DNA of 64,000 nucleotides, from assembly GCA_002436105.1 (NCBI GenBank), contig DIXU01000008.1, positions 143,319 to 207,318 on the forward strand, read 5' to 3'. Each line of letters starts with the position of its first letter. The first letter of the stretch is position 1. Under the pieces are notes generated by a model that was given only the letters and a program-made list of their open reading frames with translations, searched no databases and was not told the DNA's origin. Made by a program: the position numbers and the translations under genes. This document shows positions 1-8,229 of this stretch, piece after piece. The DNA is from Candidatus Aminicenantes bacterium UBA6072 (GTDB lineage: Bacteria; Acidobacteriota; Aminicenantia; UBA2199).

Positions 1-86
1 GAGGGTGGGATTCGAACCCACGATCCCAGTTTACCCGGGATAACTGCTTAGCAGGCAGCCCTGTTCGGCCACTCCAGCACCTCTCC
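1..86 (-). tRNA. tRNA-Ser (anticodon GCT), 3' end cut by window edge
   Basis: Read on the minus strand, the 5' acceptor strand GGAGAGG starts at 86. The anticodon loop CTGCTAA gives anticodon GCT (serine, AGC/AGU codons). A long variable arm, typical of class II tRNAs, and a T-arm GTGGG-TTCGAAT-CCCAC follow. Only four bases of the 3' acceptor strand lie inside the window, so the last few bases are missing. It sits just downstream of tRNA-Leu on the same strand and is probably co-transcribed with it. Confidence 0.93.
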
Positions 87-91
87 ATATT

Positions 92-175
<84 letters not shown>

Positions 176-231
176 CCGTAGTTGACGAATTTGCGAACCT
201 GGGAGATCTTCCGCTCGCGAAAATTTCCCGC

Positions 232-567
232 TTACTTGCCGCTCTCGCCCGGGGGCGGGGCGGCGGGGGTCCCGGGTTCCAGGGGCTGCGTCGCCGCCGG
301 CTTCTCGCCGCCGGGCAGCACCGATCCGGAACGGTTCTTGCGGGCCTGCAGTACCTGCAGCAGCAACGATGTCACCATGAACAGGATGGCCAGCGTCGTG
401 GTGATCTTGGAGAGCAGCGTGGCGGTGCCGCGCGGGCCGAAAGTCGACTGGCTGCCGTAGCCGCCGAAAGCCCCGGCCAGGTCGGCGCTCTTGCCGCTTT
501 GCAACAGGACGATGATGACCAGCAGCAGGCACACGACGATATGAATGAAAAGTAAGACGCCGCTCAA
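232..567 (-). CDS. secG: Preprotein translocase subunit SecG
   Basis: A 111-residue protein with the SecG layout: a first membrane segment at about residues 4-22, the cytosolic loop with the family signature AGAFGGYGSQSTFG at 31-44, and a second membrane segment at about 52-72. The tail from about 80 is proline/alanine-rich and probably disordered. SecG associates with SecYE in the inner membrane and helps SecA-driven export. The start is TTG, supported by AGGAGG a few bases upstream. It lies 8 nt after tpiA on the same strand, a tpiA-secG order common in bacteria, and is probably the last protein gene of the glycolytic operon. Confidence 0.95.
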   Translation of the reverse strand: MSGVLLFIHIVVCLLLVIIVLLQSGKSADLAGAFGGYGSQSTFGPRGTATLLSKITTTLAILFMVTSLLLQVLQARKNRSGSVLPGGEKPAATQPLEPGTPAAPPPGESGK

Positions 568-575
568 GTTGCCTC

Positions 576-1331
576 CTATGCGCCCAGAAGTTTCAAACCA
601 CTGCGGATTATAGCAGAAAACTGGTCCACTTTCAAGGAGGCGCCGCCGACCAGGACCCCGGAGATGTTCTCCTGCGCAAGGAGCTCCAGGCTGTTCTCCG
701 GCTTGACCGAGCCGCCGTAAAGGATGGGGATCGGCTGGCCCGGGGCTTTTTCCCCAAGTGCGCCGCGGATATGGCGGTGCACATCCTCGGCCTGCTGCGG
801 CGTGGCGTTGCGGCCGGTTCCGATGGCCCAGATCGGCTCGTAGGCCACGATGATCCGTGCCCAGTCCCCGCCGTTGACGCCCGCCAATCCCCGGTCCAGC
901 TGACCCTGCACTTTTCCCAGGGTCTGTCCCTCCTCACGCTCGGGCAGGGTCTCGCCAACGCACAGCACGGGCTTCAGGCCGGCGGCCAGTGCGGCGAGCA
1001 GCTTGCGGTTGACGTCCTCGTCGCTTTCATGAAACACCTGCCGCCTTTCGGAATGGCCGACCAGGACGTATTCCGCCAGGCCTTGCAGCATCCGCGCCGA
1101 GATCTCGCCGGTGAAAGCTCCCTTTTCCTCGAAATACAGGTTCTGGGCGCCGACATGAACCTTGGCATCGAGGCCGCTCACCGCCGGCAGTGAAGTGAAG
1201 GGGGGGAAAACGATCACGGTCAACCCGGGCGCATCGGGAAACTCCCGGGCCAGGTCCTGGACGAACTCCCGGCTCTCGTCGGCGGTCTTGTACATCTTCC
1301 AGTTGCCGGCTATGACGTATTGCCTGCCCAT
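576..1331 (-). CDS. tpiA: Triosephosphate isomerase
   Basis: This enzyme interconverts dihydroxyacetone phosphate and glyceraldehyde 3-phosphate. It is full length (251 aa) with the family motifs GNWKMYK (catalytic Lys near residue 12), VGHSERR (catalytic His) and AYEPIWAIGTG (catalytic Glu), then the phosphate-binding YGGSV and GVLVGGASL loops near the C terminus. Two ATG codons are in tandem. The second (1331) is chosen because GGAGG lies only one base from the first. The start overlaps the pgk stop, so translation is probably coupled. It belongs to gap-pgk-tpiA-secG. Confidence 0.97.
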   Translation of the reverse strand: MGRQYVIAGNWKMYKTADESREFVQDLAREFPDAPGLTVIVFPPFTSLPAVSGLDAKVHVGAQNLYFEEKGAFTGEISARMLQGLAEYVLVGHSERRQVFHESDEDVNRKLLAALAAGLKPVLCVGETLPEREEGQTLGKVQGQLDRGLAGVNGGDWARIIVAYEPIWAIGTGRNATPQQAEDVHRHIRGALGEKAPGQPIPILYGGSVKPENSLELLAQENISGVLVGGASLKVDQFSAIIRSGLKLLGA

Positions 1332-2521
1332 CATGCCTCCGTCAGGGCGGCGATGCCCGGCAGCGGGTCGCCGGCCAGGAACTCCAGGGCGGCCCCGCCT
1401 CCGGTCGAAATATGGCTGATGCGGTCAGCCACCCCGGCCTGGTTCACCGCGGCCAGCGAATCGCCGCCGCCGACGATGGACGTGGCCGTGGACGCGGCCA
1501 GCGCCGCGGCGATCGCCATGGTGCCGCCGGAGAAAGTGTCCACTTCGAAGACCCCCATCGGCCCGTTCCAGAAAATCAGCCGGGCGCGGGCGATCTCTGC
1601 CCGGAAAGCCTCAACGGTTTCGGGTCCGATGTCCAGGCCCATCATTTCCCCGGGGATGCCTTCCCCCGGCTTGACGATGCGCACGGTGATATTGGGCTCG
1701 ATCTTGCAGGCGGCGATATGGTCACGGGGCAACAGGAAGCGCACTCCCCGCTCATCCGCCTGGCGCCGCAGGTCGCGGCAGAGTTCCAGGCACTCATTCT
1801 CCACGCGCGAAGCCCCGACATCCATCCCCCCGGCCTTGAGGAAAGTATAGGCCATGGCGCCGCCGATGAGAATGGCGTCGGCCTGGGTCAGGAGATGCTT
1901 CAGCAGCGGCAGCTTGTCGCTGACCTTGGCACCGCCCAGGATGACCAGATAGTCGTCGGGAGGGTTTTCCGCGGCCAGGGTAAGGAAATCGATCTCCTTC
2001 CGGAGCAGGAAACCGGCGACGGCGAGCGGCACATGCCGGGTGATGCCGTCGATCGATGCATGCGCGCGGTGGCAGGCGCCGAACGCATCATCCACGTACA
2101 GGTCGATGCCCCTGGCCAGATCGGCCGCGAAGGCCGGGTCGTTCAGGGTCTCGCCGGGATGGAAGCGCAGGTTCTCCAGCATCAGCACCTGGCCGGGCTT
2201 CAGCCTGGCCTTGGCCTTTTCGGCCTTGGCGCCGACCGTTTCCGGACAGAAGAGCACTTTCTTTCCCAGCAGCTCGCCCAGCCGCCGGGCCACCGGCGCC
2301 AGCGACAATTCCGGAACCGCCTTGCCCTTGGGGCGGCCCAGGTGCGAGGAGCAGACAATGGCCGCGCCGTTGTCCAGCAGGTGGCGGAAGGTGGGCAATG
2401 CCGCCTGGATGCGCGTGTCGTCGGTGATCTCACCGGCGGGGTCCAGCGGCACGTTGAAGTCGTTGCGCACGAAGACGCGCCGGCCGGCCACCGCGACGTC
2501 GGCGATGAATTTTTTGGCCAT
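1331..2521 (-). CDS. pgk: Phosphoglycerate kinase
   Basis: A 396-residue glycolytic kinase making ATP and 3-phosphoglycerate from 1,3-bisphosphoglycerate. Visible landmarks are the substrate-binding RNDFNVPLD near residues 19-27, SSHLGRPKG, a central hinge region, the nucleotide-binding GGAKVSDKLPLL, and GGGDSLAAV near the C terminus. The length is normal. The start codon follows the gap stop by one base with no convincing Shine-Dalgarno sequence, so it probably depends on coupling to gap translation. No oddities are seen. Confidence 0.97.
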   Translation of the reverse strand: MAKKFIADVAVAGRRVFVRNDFNVPLDPAGEITDDTRIQAALPTFRHLLDNGAAIVCSSHLGRPKGKAVPELSLAPVARRLGELLGKKVLFCPETVGAKAEKAKARLKPGQVLMLENLRFHPGETLNDPAFAADLARGIDLYVDDAFGACHRAHASIDGITRHVPLAVAGFLLRKEIDFLTLAAENPPDDYLVILGGAKVSDKLPLLKHLLTQADAILIGGAMAYTFLKAGGMDVGASRVENECLELCRDLRRQADERGVRFLLPRDHIAACKIEPNITVRIVKPGEGIPGEMMGLDIGPETVEAFRAEIARARLIFWNGPMGVFEVDTFSGGTMAIAAALAASTATSIVGGGDSLAAVNQAGVADRISHISTGGGAALEFLAGDPLPGIAALTEA

Positions 2522-2522
2522 T

Positions 2523-3524
2523 TCAGTTCGCCGCGATCTTGAGTATCAGGTCGCGGATCCGGCAGGAATAGGCCCATTCGTTGTCGTACCAGGCCAGCAC
2601 CTTGACCAGGTTCTTTTCCACGACCAGGATGTTCTCCATGTCGATGATCGCGGAGCGCTCGTCGCCTTTGAAGTCGATGGAGACCAGCGGCTCGTAGGTA
2701 TAGCCCATGATGCCCTTGAGCGGTCCGCCGGCGGCCTTCTCGATCACCTGGCGCACTTCGTCCACCGAGGTATCCTTGGCTACATGCACCACCAGGTCGA
2801 CCACCGACACGTCGGGAGTCGGGACGCGGATGGAGGTGCCGTGCAATTTTCCCTGCAGATCCTTGATGACCAGGCCCACGGCCTTGGCGGCGCCGGTCGA
2901 GGTGGGGATCATCGATATGCCGGCGGCGCGGCAGCGGCGCAGGTCCTTGTGGGGCAGGTCGAGGATGCGCTGGTCGTTGGTGTAGGCGTGGATGGTGGTC
3001 ATGTTGCCCTTGAGGATGCGGAAGTGATCGTGCAGCACCTTGGCCAGCGGCGCCACGCAGTTGGTGGTGCAGGAAGCGTTGGAAATGATGCGGTGCTTGC
3101 CGCCGTCATAGTCGGCGTCGTTAACGCCCAGGACGATGGTCACGTCGGGATCGGTCGCCGGCGCGGAGATCAGCACTTTTTTTGCCCCGGCCAGCAGATG
3201 CTTCTCGGCCTCGGGACGCTTGGTGAACAGCCCGGTGGACTCGACCACCAGGTCGATGCCCAGCTCCTTCCAGGGCAGCTCCGCCGGGTTCTTGACCGCC
3301 GAGGCGCTGATCTTGCGGCCGGCGACGCTGATGAATCCTTCCCCGTGGCCGACTTCCTCGGCGAACGTCCCGAAGGTCGAATCGTATTTCAACAGGTGGG
3401 CCAGGGTCCGGGTATCGGTGATATCGTTGATGGCCGCGATCTCGATGCCCGGGGTTTTGTACGCCGTGCGCAGGAAAAGCCTGCCGATCCTGCCGAAACC
3501 GTTTATCGCGATTTTATACTTCAT
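2523..3524 (-). CDS. gap: Type I glyceraldehyde-3-phosphate dehydrogenase
   Basis: A 333-residue GAPDH. The NAD-binding NGFGRIGR is at 8-15, the acidic NAD-specifying region AINDITD at 31-37, and the catalytic motif SNASCTTNC has its Cys near 152, followed by a conserved His region and the C-terminal WYDNEWAYS. It oxidises glyceraldehyde 3-phosphate to 1,3-bisphosphoglycerate with NAD. The start at 3524 is chosen over an upstream in-frame codon because AAAGGAGG precedes it and the protein then begins MKYKIAINGFG as in the family. It is the first gene of the glycolytic operon, behind the promoter at 3545-3573. Confidence 0.97.
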   Translation of the reverse strand: MKYKIAINGFGRIGRLFLRTAYKTPGIEIAAINDITDTRTLAHLLKYDSTFGTFAEEVGHGEGFISVAGRKISASAVKNPAELPWKELGIDLVVESTGLFTKRPEAEKHLLAGAKKVLISAPATDPDVTIVLGVNDADYDGGKHRIISNASCTTNCVAPLAKVLHDHFRILKGNMTTIHAYTNDQRILDLPHKDLRRCRAAGISMIPTSTGAAKAVGLVIKDLQGKLHGTSIRVPTPDVSVVDLVVHVAKDTSVDEVRQVIEKAAGGPLKGIMGYTYEPLVSIDFKGDERSAIIDMENILVVEKNLVKVLAWYDNEWAYSCRIRDLILKIAAN

Positions 3525-3544
3525 GATGAACCTCCTTTGTTGGG

Positions 3545-3573
3545 AACGTAGCATAATGCCGCGATATTTTCAA
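3545..3573 (-). promoter_or_regulatory. Predicted promoter of gap-pgk-tpiA-secG
   Basis: On the minus strand, TTGAAA and TACGTT are separated by 17 bp, with TG one base upstream of the -10 (extended -10). The predicted start is about 15-20 nt before the gap ATG, which leaves room for the AAAGGAGG ribosome site. Confidence 0.5.
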
Positions 3574-3614
3574 GGGCGCCGGGCGGCACCGTCCGGGCTT
3601 TCGCCGGAGGCAGG

Positions 3615-3643
3615 TTGCATTTTCAGCCCCACTTGCCTATAAT
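3615..3643 (+). promoter_or_regulatory. Predicted promoter of the SPFH operon
   Basis: TTGCAT and TATAAT are separated by 17 bp. The predicted transcript starts near 3650, just before the GGGAGGG ribosome site of the gene at 3660, so the leader would be only about 10 nt. Confidence 0.5.
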
Positions 3644-3659
3644 CGGGCGGGAGGGCCGC

Positions 3660-4181
3660 ATGGACATCAAGGAAAGGGCGAGGGAACAGTTGAACTGGCT
3701 GGAAAGGATCCTGCACAAGCTGCCTGGCTTCAAAGGCTATTACGAAAGGGAGCTGCGCCGCGATTCCGACCGCCTGCAGCGCGAGTACATTCTCAAGCAG
3801 CAGCGCAAGGTGAAGAGCGGCATGAACAAGCTGATCCAGGCCGCCGCCCGCGCCAAGGATTTTGACCTGCTGCGCGAGTACGACCTGTTCGTCCGGGAGA
3901 TCGACAGGAGCATCGGGGCGCTGCGCTACGCCGACCAGGGCTACAGCGGCTTCTTCGACCTGGTCAAGATCCGGGAGCCTGAGCTGGACAGGGTGTACGA
4001 ACAGGACGCCCTGGCCATGGATGCGGCGGAAACCCTCGTTGCCGAGTTCAAGAAGCTGTCGGCCGCCCCGCTGGATCCGTCGGGCCTCGTTTCCCTGCGC
4101 GAGGCACTGGCGCGGATCGACGATCTTTTCGAGAAACGCACCGCCCTGCTGAAGGGGGTGGATAGAGGAGAAGGCAAATGA
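3660..4181 (+). CDS. Uncharacterised helical protein, partner of the SPFH protein
   Basis: A 173-residue, highly charged protein without a signal peptide or membrane segment. Lys/Arg/Glu-rich helices (LKQQRKVKSGMNKLIQAAARAK near 43-64; text abbreviated in function) suggest a coiled or helical-bundle cytosolic protein. I do not recognise the family. The start at 3660 is chosen over one 45 nt upstream because GGGAGGG precedes it. Its stop overlaps the start of the SPFH gene by 4 nt (ATGA), so the two products are probably made together and may interact. By analogy with SPFH/PspA envelope-stress clusters it could be an adaptor, but that is inference. Confidence 0.75.
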   Translation: MDIKERAREQLNWLERILHKLPGFKGYYERELRRDSDRLQREYILKQQRKVKSGMNKLIQAAARAKDFDLLREYDLFVREIDRSIGALRYADQGYSGFFDLVKIREPELDRVYEQDALAMDAAETLVAEFKKLSAAPLDPSGLVSLREALARIDDLFEKRTALLKGVDRGEGK

Positions 4182-5218
4182 AACTCGAGATCATCCAGCA
4201 TTTCGATGCGACCGGCCAGGAGCTGTCGCATCGCGTTCCCGAGAAAGGCTCGAGCGACATCAAGCTCGGGGCGCAGCTGATCGTCCAGGAGAACCAGGCC
4301 GCCGTCTTCTTCCGCGACGGCAAGGCCCTGGACACCTTCCGGGCCGGGCGCCATGTCCTGTCGACGATGAACATTCCCCTGCTCACCCGGATGCTCTCCC
4401 TGCCCTTCGGATTCAAGTCTCCCTTCCAGGCCCAGGTCTATTTCGTCAATCTCAAGACTTTCCTCAACCTGAAATGGGGCACCAAGGAGCCGGTCGGATT
4501 CAGGGACAGCGAACTCGGCTTCGTCCGCCTGCGCGCCTTCGGCGTCTATTCGCTGAAAGTCGTCAATCCTCCGCTGTTCATCGGCGAAGTGGCGGGCACC
4601 CAGGCCGTATACGCCACCGGCGACATCGAGGATTTTCTGCGCGACCTGCTGGTGGGAAGGCTGAACGATTTCCTGGGCGAGACGGTCAAAAGCATCTTCG
4701 AATTGCCGCAGCATTTCGACGAGATGGCCGTCGCGCTCAAGGGGCGCATCGCCGACGACTTCGCCAAGTACGGCCTGGAGATCGCCGATTTCGTCATCAA
4801 TGCCATCACGCCTCCCGAGGAAGTGCAGAAAATGATCGATGAGCGTTCGGGCATGGGCGCCGTCGGCGACATGGGCAAGTTCGTGCAGTTCAAGGCGGCC
4901 AAGGCCATGGAAAAAGCCGCGGAAAAGGGGGGCGAGGCCTCCTCGGGCATGGGCATGGGCATGGGAGCGGGCATGGGCATGATGATCCCGGGCATGATCA
5001 ACCAGGCCATGCAGGAATCGAAGCAGCAGGCCCTTGGCGCGGCCGTCGCAACGGCGACGAAAACATGCCCCGCCTGCCGGAAAGAGGCGCCGGCGACGGC
5101 CAAATTCTGCCCCGAGTGCGGCGCCGAATTCCCCAAGAATTCCTTCTGCAGCCACTGCGGCACCGCGTTGAAGAAAGGCTCGAAATTCTGCCCCGAGTGC
5201 GGCCGGAAAACCTCCTGA
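4178..5218 (+). CDS. SPFH-domain (virion core-like) protein with C-terminal double zinc ribbon
   Basis: A 346-residue protein. Residues about 25-225 look like the SPFH/band-7-type domain of the YdjI group (FRDGKALDTFRAGRH, then a conserved region around DIEDFLRDLLVGRLNDFLG). A linker at about 250-275 is a low-complexity Gly-Met run (GMGMGMGAGMGMM). The tail holds two zinc ribbons, CPAC...CPEC and CSHC...CPEC. No transmembrane segment is seen, so it is probably a peripheral membrane scaffold. Known relatives occur in PspA-type envelope-stress clusters; that role here is inferred. It is coupled to the upstream helical protein. Confidence 0.85.
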   Translation: MKLEIIQHFDATGQELSHRVPEKGSSDIKLGAQLIVQENQAAVFFRDGKALDTFRAGRHVLSTMNIPLLTRMLSLPFGFKSPFQAQVYFVNLKTFLNLKWGTKEPVGFRDSELGFVRLRAFGVYSLKVVNPPLFIGEVAGTQAVYATGDIEDFLRDLLVGRLNDFLGETVKSIFELPQHFDEMAVALKGRIADDFAKYGLEIADFVINAITPPEEVQKMIDERSGMGAVGDMGKFVQFKAAKAMEKAAEKGGEASSGMGMGMGAGMGMMIPGMINQAMQESKQQALGAAVATATKTCPACRKEAPATAKFCPECGAEFPKNSFCSHCGTALKKGSKFCPECGRKTS

Positions 5219-5228
5219 GAAGGCAAAT

Positions 5229-5251
5229 CCGGCGCCGGAGGCCGGCGCCGG
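5229..5251. other. Perfect 10-bp intercistronic hairpin
   Basis: Two identical, self-palindromic arms CCGGCGCCGG (5229-5238 and 5242-5251) are separated by AGG, between the SPFH gene and the lipid kinase gene. There is no T-run, so it is not a standard terminator. It could stabilise or process the mRNA between the two genes. Confidence 0.6.
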
Positions 5252-5267
5252 GGCTTCAGCTCAGCGC

Positions 5268-6170
5268 ATGAAACGCAGCAGCGAACGGATCCTGCTGATG
5301 CTGAACCCTGCCTCCGGATTCATTTCCAAGGACATCGCCGGTTCGCTGATCATCCGCAAGCTGCGCCGCCATTTCGCCAGTGTTTCACTGGTCAATACCC
5401 GCTCGGCGCTGCAGGCCCGGGAGATCGCCCGCCAGGGCTTGAAGCACTTCGACGTGTTCGTGGCCTTCGGCGGCGACGGCACGGTGAACTCGGTGGCCGG
5501 CGCCCTGGTCAACCGCGACAAGATCCTGGGCATCCTCCCGGGCGGCTCGGGAAACGGCCTGGCGCGCAACCTGGGTCTCCACCTGTCCTGGCTGCGCGCC
5601 CTCGATACGCTGATCAGCGGCCAGGACGTGAGCATCGACGCCGGCGACATCAATGGCCGTCTGTTTTTCAATGTCGCCGGCATGGGGCTGGATGGCCTGA
5701 TATCCAAGAAATTCAACCTGGAATCCAGGGCGCGCGGCATCCTGCCGTATGTCTATTTCGCCCTGAAAGGCTATATGGAAATGCCCCCGTTCCGCGTGCG
5801 GGTCCGTACCGAAAACAATGAGTTCGAGGAGGACATCCTGATCCTGGCCCTGGCCAACTTCCGCGAGTACGGCGCCAAGGCCGTCATCGCCCCCCACGCC
5901 TCCCCCTACGACCGGCTGCTCGACCTTTGCCTGCTGAAGAAGTTCAATCTGCTGCAGTCATCGCTGAACGTGCAGCGGCTGTTCACCGGGACGATCCACA
6001 AGTTCCCGTTCTACCGGACGTTCAAGTTCGAGCAGGCGCACATCCGCTCGCTGAGCGGCCCGATCCCCTATCACTTCGACGGCGAGTACGGAGGCAACGA
6101 TCTGGAAGCGTTCGACGTGCGCGTGCTGCCGGCGGCGGTGCGCGTGCGCATCCGTTCCATCAGGGAATAA
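5268..6170 (+). CDS. Diacylglycerol kinase-family lipid kinase
   Basis: A 300-residue protein of the DgkB/YegS/sphingosine-kinase fold. Near the N terminus it has LMLNPASGF, then the nucleotide-binding GGDGTVNSV at about 65-73 and GGSGNGLARNLG at about 91-102. DAGDIN and FNVAGMGLDG follow in the second domain. Such enzymes phosphorylate diacylglycerol or related lipids at the inner membrane. The exact substrate cannot be read from sequence. The start has no clear Shine-Dalgarno sequence, and the gene is 49 nt after the SPFH gene, so it is likely in that operon. It ends at the terminator at 6173. Confidence 0.9.
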   Translation: MKRSSERILLMLNPASGFISKDIAGSLIIRKLRRHFASVSLVNTRSALQAREIARQGLKHFDVFVAFGGDGTVNSVAGALVNRDKILGILPGGSGNGLARNLGLHLSWLRALDTLISGQDVSIDAGDINGRLFFNVAGMGLDGLISKKFNLESRARGILPYVYFALKGYMEMPPFRVRVRTENNEFEEDILILALANFREYGAKAVIAPHASPYDRLLDLCLLKKFNLLQSSLNVQRLFTGTIHKFPFYRTFKFEQAHIRSLSGPIPYHFDGEYGGNDLEAFDVRVLPAAVRVRIRSIRE

Positions 6171-6172
6171 AA

Positions 6173-6204
6173 AAAAAAGGGAAGAATCGCTTCTTCCCTT
6201 TTTT
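6173..6204. terminator. Two-way intrinsic terminator
   Basis: A 14-bp stem (5' arm 6173-6186, 3' arm 6191-6204) closes a TCGC loop, with an A-run on the left and a T-run on the right. It can stop transcription both from the lipid kinase gene (plus) and from exbD (minus), which converge here. Confidence 0.92.
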
Positions 6205-6219
6205 GCGAGAATGTCCGTT

Positions 6220-6651
6220 TCAGTCCACAGAGGACGCTTTCTGCTCCGTCACCAGGCCGAGAATTTCGACCTGAGCTTCCTTGATGGCGTTCATCACGTC
6301 GACCACCTTGCCGTATGCGGCTTCCAGGTCAGCCTTCAACAGGACCTTCTTTTCGGTCCGCTGCATTTCCTCCATCTTGTCGAGGATCAGCTGCCCCAAC
6401 TTCGCCAGATCTTCCACCGGGGTTTCATCCAGAGCCACTTCCCCGGTCTTCTTGACGTAGACGGTGAACATCTGGCTGGGATCGGGCTGGTTGGCCACGT
6501 ACTTGGCTTCAGGCAGAGTGACGTTGGCCCCCTTCTGGATCATTGGCGTCACGATCATGAAAATGATCAGCAATACCAGGAGGATATCGCAGAGAGGCAC
6601 AACGTTTGGTTCAGACTTCGCGGTGCTCGTCCCGCCGATATCGACGCTCAT
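6220..6651 (-). CDS. exbD: ExbD/TolR-family biopolymer transport protein
   Basis: A 143-residue protein with one N-terminal membrane helix (about 18-38, LCDILLVLLIIFMIVTPM) carrying the conserved Asp used for proton-driven energy transfer, followed by a periplasmic domain. It works with ExbB in the inner membrane to energise TonB. The start has GGAG 6 nt upstream. It lies 12 nt after exbB, in the order tonB-exbB-exbD, and ends at the shared terminator. A TolR role cannot be fully excluded, but the adjacent tonB favours ExbD. Confidence 0.93.
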   Translation of the reverse strand: MSVDIGGTSTAKSEPNVVPLCDILLVLLIIFMIVTPMIQKGANVTLPEAKYVANQPDPSQMFTVYVKKTGEVALDETPVEDLAKLGQLILDKMEEMQRTEKKVLLKADLEAAYGKVVDVMNAIKEAQVEILGLVTEQKASSVD

Positions 6652-6663
6652 AGTCGACTCCCT

Positions 6664-7338
6664 TTACTTGGACTTCAGCTTGATAAAATGATCAATCAGC
6701 TCCGAGGAGGCGTTGGCCATTTCACCGGTGAAGATGTCCACGCGGTTCAGCAACACGTTGAAGAACCAGACGGCAACGACGGCAACGATGATGCCGAAGC
6801 CGGTGGTGATCAGGGCCTCGGCGATGCCGCCGGCGACGGCGCCGATGCCGCCCGATCCGGAGACCTTCATGCCCTGGAAGGCGGTGATGATGCCGAACAC
6901 GGTGCCGAACAGGCCGACGAACGGACCGGTGGAGCCGATGGTCGCCAGGCCGTTCAAGCCTCTCTTGAATTCCTGAACGCCCTTGATGGTGGCGCGCTCA
7001 ATGGCCCGCTTGGCGGATTCGACCACTTCGGGCTGGGCCGAGCGGTTGTCCTGCTGGAACTGCAGCTCGTTCAGGCCGGCGACCAGCACCTTGGCCAGGT
7101 GGCTGTTCTTGAAGCGCTTGTCGGAGGACAGCTTGATGGATTCCTCCACCTTGCCCTCGCGCCAGAGGCCGGAGATCAGCTTGAGCAGGTCGCGGGACTG
7201 CTTTTTCGCCTTGTTGAACACGATCGCCCTTTCGATGCCGGTGGCGAAGCAATAGACCGACATGAACAAGAGGGTGAAGACGACCGCCCGGGGAACAAAA
7301 CTCATACTGTGCCACATTTCAACTAGATCCCATGACAT
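6664..7338 (-). CDS. exbB: ExbB/TolQ/MotA-family proton channel protein
   Basis: A 224-residue inner-membrane protein with hydrophobic segments at about 14-36, 115-145 and 160-190, and the family pattern LNGLATIGSTGPFVGLFGTVFGII, where the conserved Thr/Gly-rich second helix lies. It forms the proton-conducting core with ExbD. The ribosome site AGGAGG is clear. It lies about 60 nt after tonB and 12 nt before exbD. Confidence 0.94.
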   Translation of the reverse strand: MSWDLVEMWHSMSFVPRAVVFTLLFMSVYCFATGIERAIVFNKAKKQSRDLLKLISGLWREGKVEESIKLSSDKRFKNSHLAKVLVAGLNELQFQQDNRSAQPEVVESAKRAIERATIKGVQEFKRGLNGLATIGSTGPFVGLFGTVFGIITAFQGMKVSGSGGIGAVAGGIAEALITTGFGIIVAVVAVWFFNVLLNRVDIFTGEMANASSELIDHFIKLKSK

Positions 7339-7399
7339 AGGAAACCTCCTAAATTGGTTTTATTTATTAATTCTGCCCGTGGATTTGACCACGTGGGAA

Positions 7400-8149
7400 T
7401 TACTGGTTCTGCAGGGTGAACGTGACCGTGGCCGTGAAAATGACCGGCTTCGGGATGCCGTTCAGGATGTACGGCTCATAGACCCATTGCTTGATGGCGC
7501 TGATGGCCGCGTCATTGAGCAGCGGGTGGCCGGCCACGACCCGGGCGTTGCGCACGCGGCCGTAAATGTCGGTCATGGCCTCGATGATGACCACGCCCTG
7601 GATGCGGGCCGTCAGGGCGATCTGGGGATAGATGGGCTTGACCTGCTTGATCAGCTTGGGACGCTGCACGCTGGCGATGCGGATGGCCTGGTCGGCCCCC
7701 TCGATCAGCTGGCCGCCCTCAACGCCGCCCAGGACGCCGCCGACAACGCCGCCTTCGACTCCGCCCTCGACGCCGCCCTCGACGCCGCCATCGATCCCGA
7801 AGCTGCCGATGTCCTCTTCCTGGATGATCGTGGGCACCTCGATGGGTGCGACCAGGCGGCCGGCGATGATCGGCCGCGCTTCGACTTTTTTGGCCTCTTC
7901 AGCGGCTTTCTGCTGGCCGCCGCTCTTTTTCTTGGCCGCCGGCGGGGGCGGGGGCGGGGGCGGGGGCGGGGAACCGATGAAGACATTGGTCACCTTGATT
8001 TCCGGCAGGTTGGAGTCGGCCATCATCAAGGGGACAACGACAAAGGAAGCGACCGCGATGCCATGGATCAGCAGAGAGATGGGCAGGGTCAAGTATTTCT
8101 TGGTTGCTTTGCGCTTCTCTCCCGATATGATCAAGGATTCGCCAAACAT
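7400..8149 (-). CDS. tonB: TonB-family energy transducer
   Basis: A 249-residue protein. One N-terminal membrane helix (about 20-43) is followed by a run of ten prolines at 61-70, a Lys/Ala/Glu stretch, a Gly-Val-Glu-rich repeat (GVEGGVEGG type) at 121-146, and a TonB C-terminal domain from about 168 (KPIYPQIALTARIQG, then YGRVRNARVV and WVYEPYILNG). It couples the ExbBD proton motor to outer-membrane receptors. The ribosome site TGGAGG lies 6 nt upstream. It is the first gene of tonB-exbB-exbD. No TonB-dependent receptor is in the window. Confidence 0.93.
   Translation of the reverse strand: MFGESLIISGEKRKATKKYLTLPISLLIHGIAVASFVVVPLMMADSNLPEIKVTNVFIGSPPPPPPPPPPAAKKKSGGQQKAAEEAKKVEARPIIAGRLVAPIEVPTIIQEEDIGSFGIDGGVEGGVEGGVEGGVVGGVLGGVEGGQLIEGADQAIRIASVQRPKLIKQVKPIYPQIALTARIQGVVIIEAMTDIYGRVRNARVVAGHPLLNDAAISAIKQWVYEPYILNGIPKPVIFTATVTFTLQNQ
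7712..7789. repeat. 12-bp-type tandem repeat inside tonB
   Basis: Degenerate 12-bp units encode the Gly-Gly-Val-Glu/Leu/Val repeats (residues 121-146 of TonB). It is an in-frame coding repeat that could vary in copy number without breaking the frame. Confidence 0.75.
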
Positions 8150-8192
8150 GCTAGGCCTCCATAGTAGTATTTTGATAATATTTCCAAGTCAT

Positions 8193-8221
8193 CTTATATA
8201 ACAAAAGCGCGCGCAATTCAA
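8193..8221 (-). promoter_or_regulatory. Predicted promoter of tonB-exbB-exbD
   Basis: On the minus strand, TTGAAT and TATAAG are separated by 17 bp in an AT-rich gap. It lies between the end of secF and tonB and gives a leader of about 35 nt. Confidence 0.6.
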
Positions 8222-8229
8222 GCCCAATT

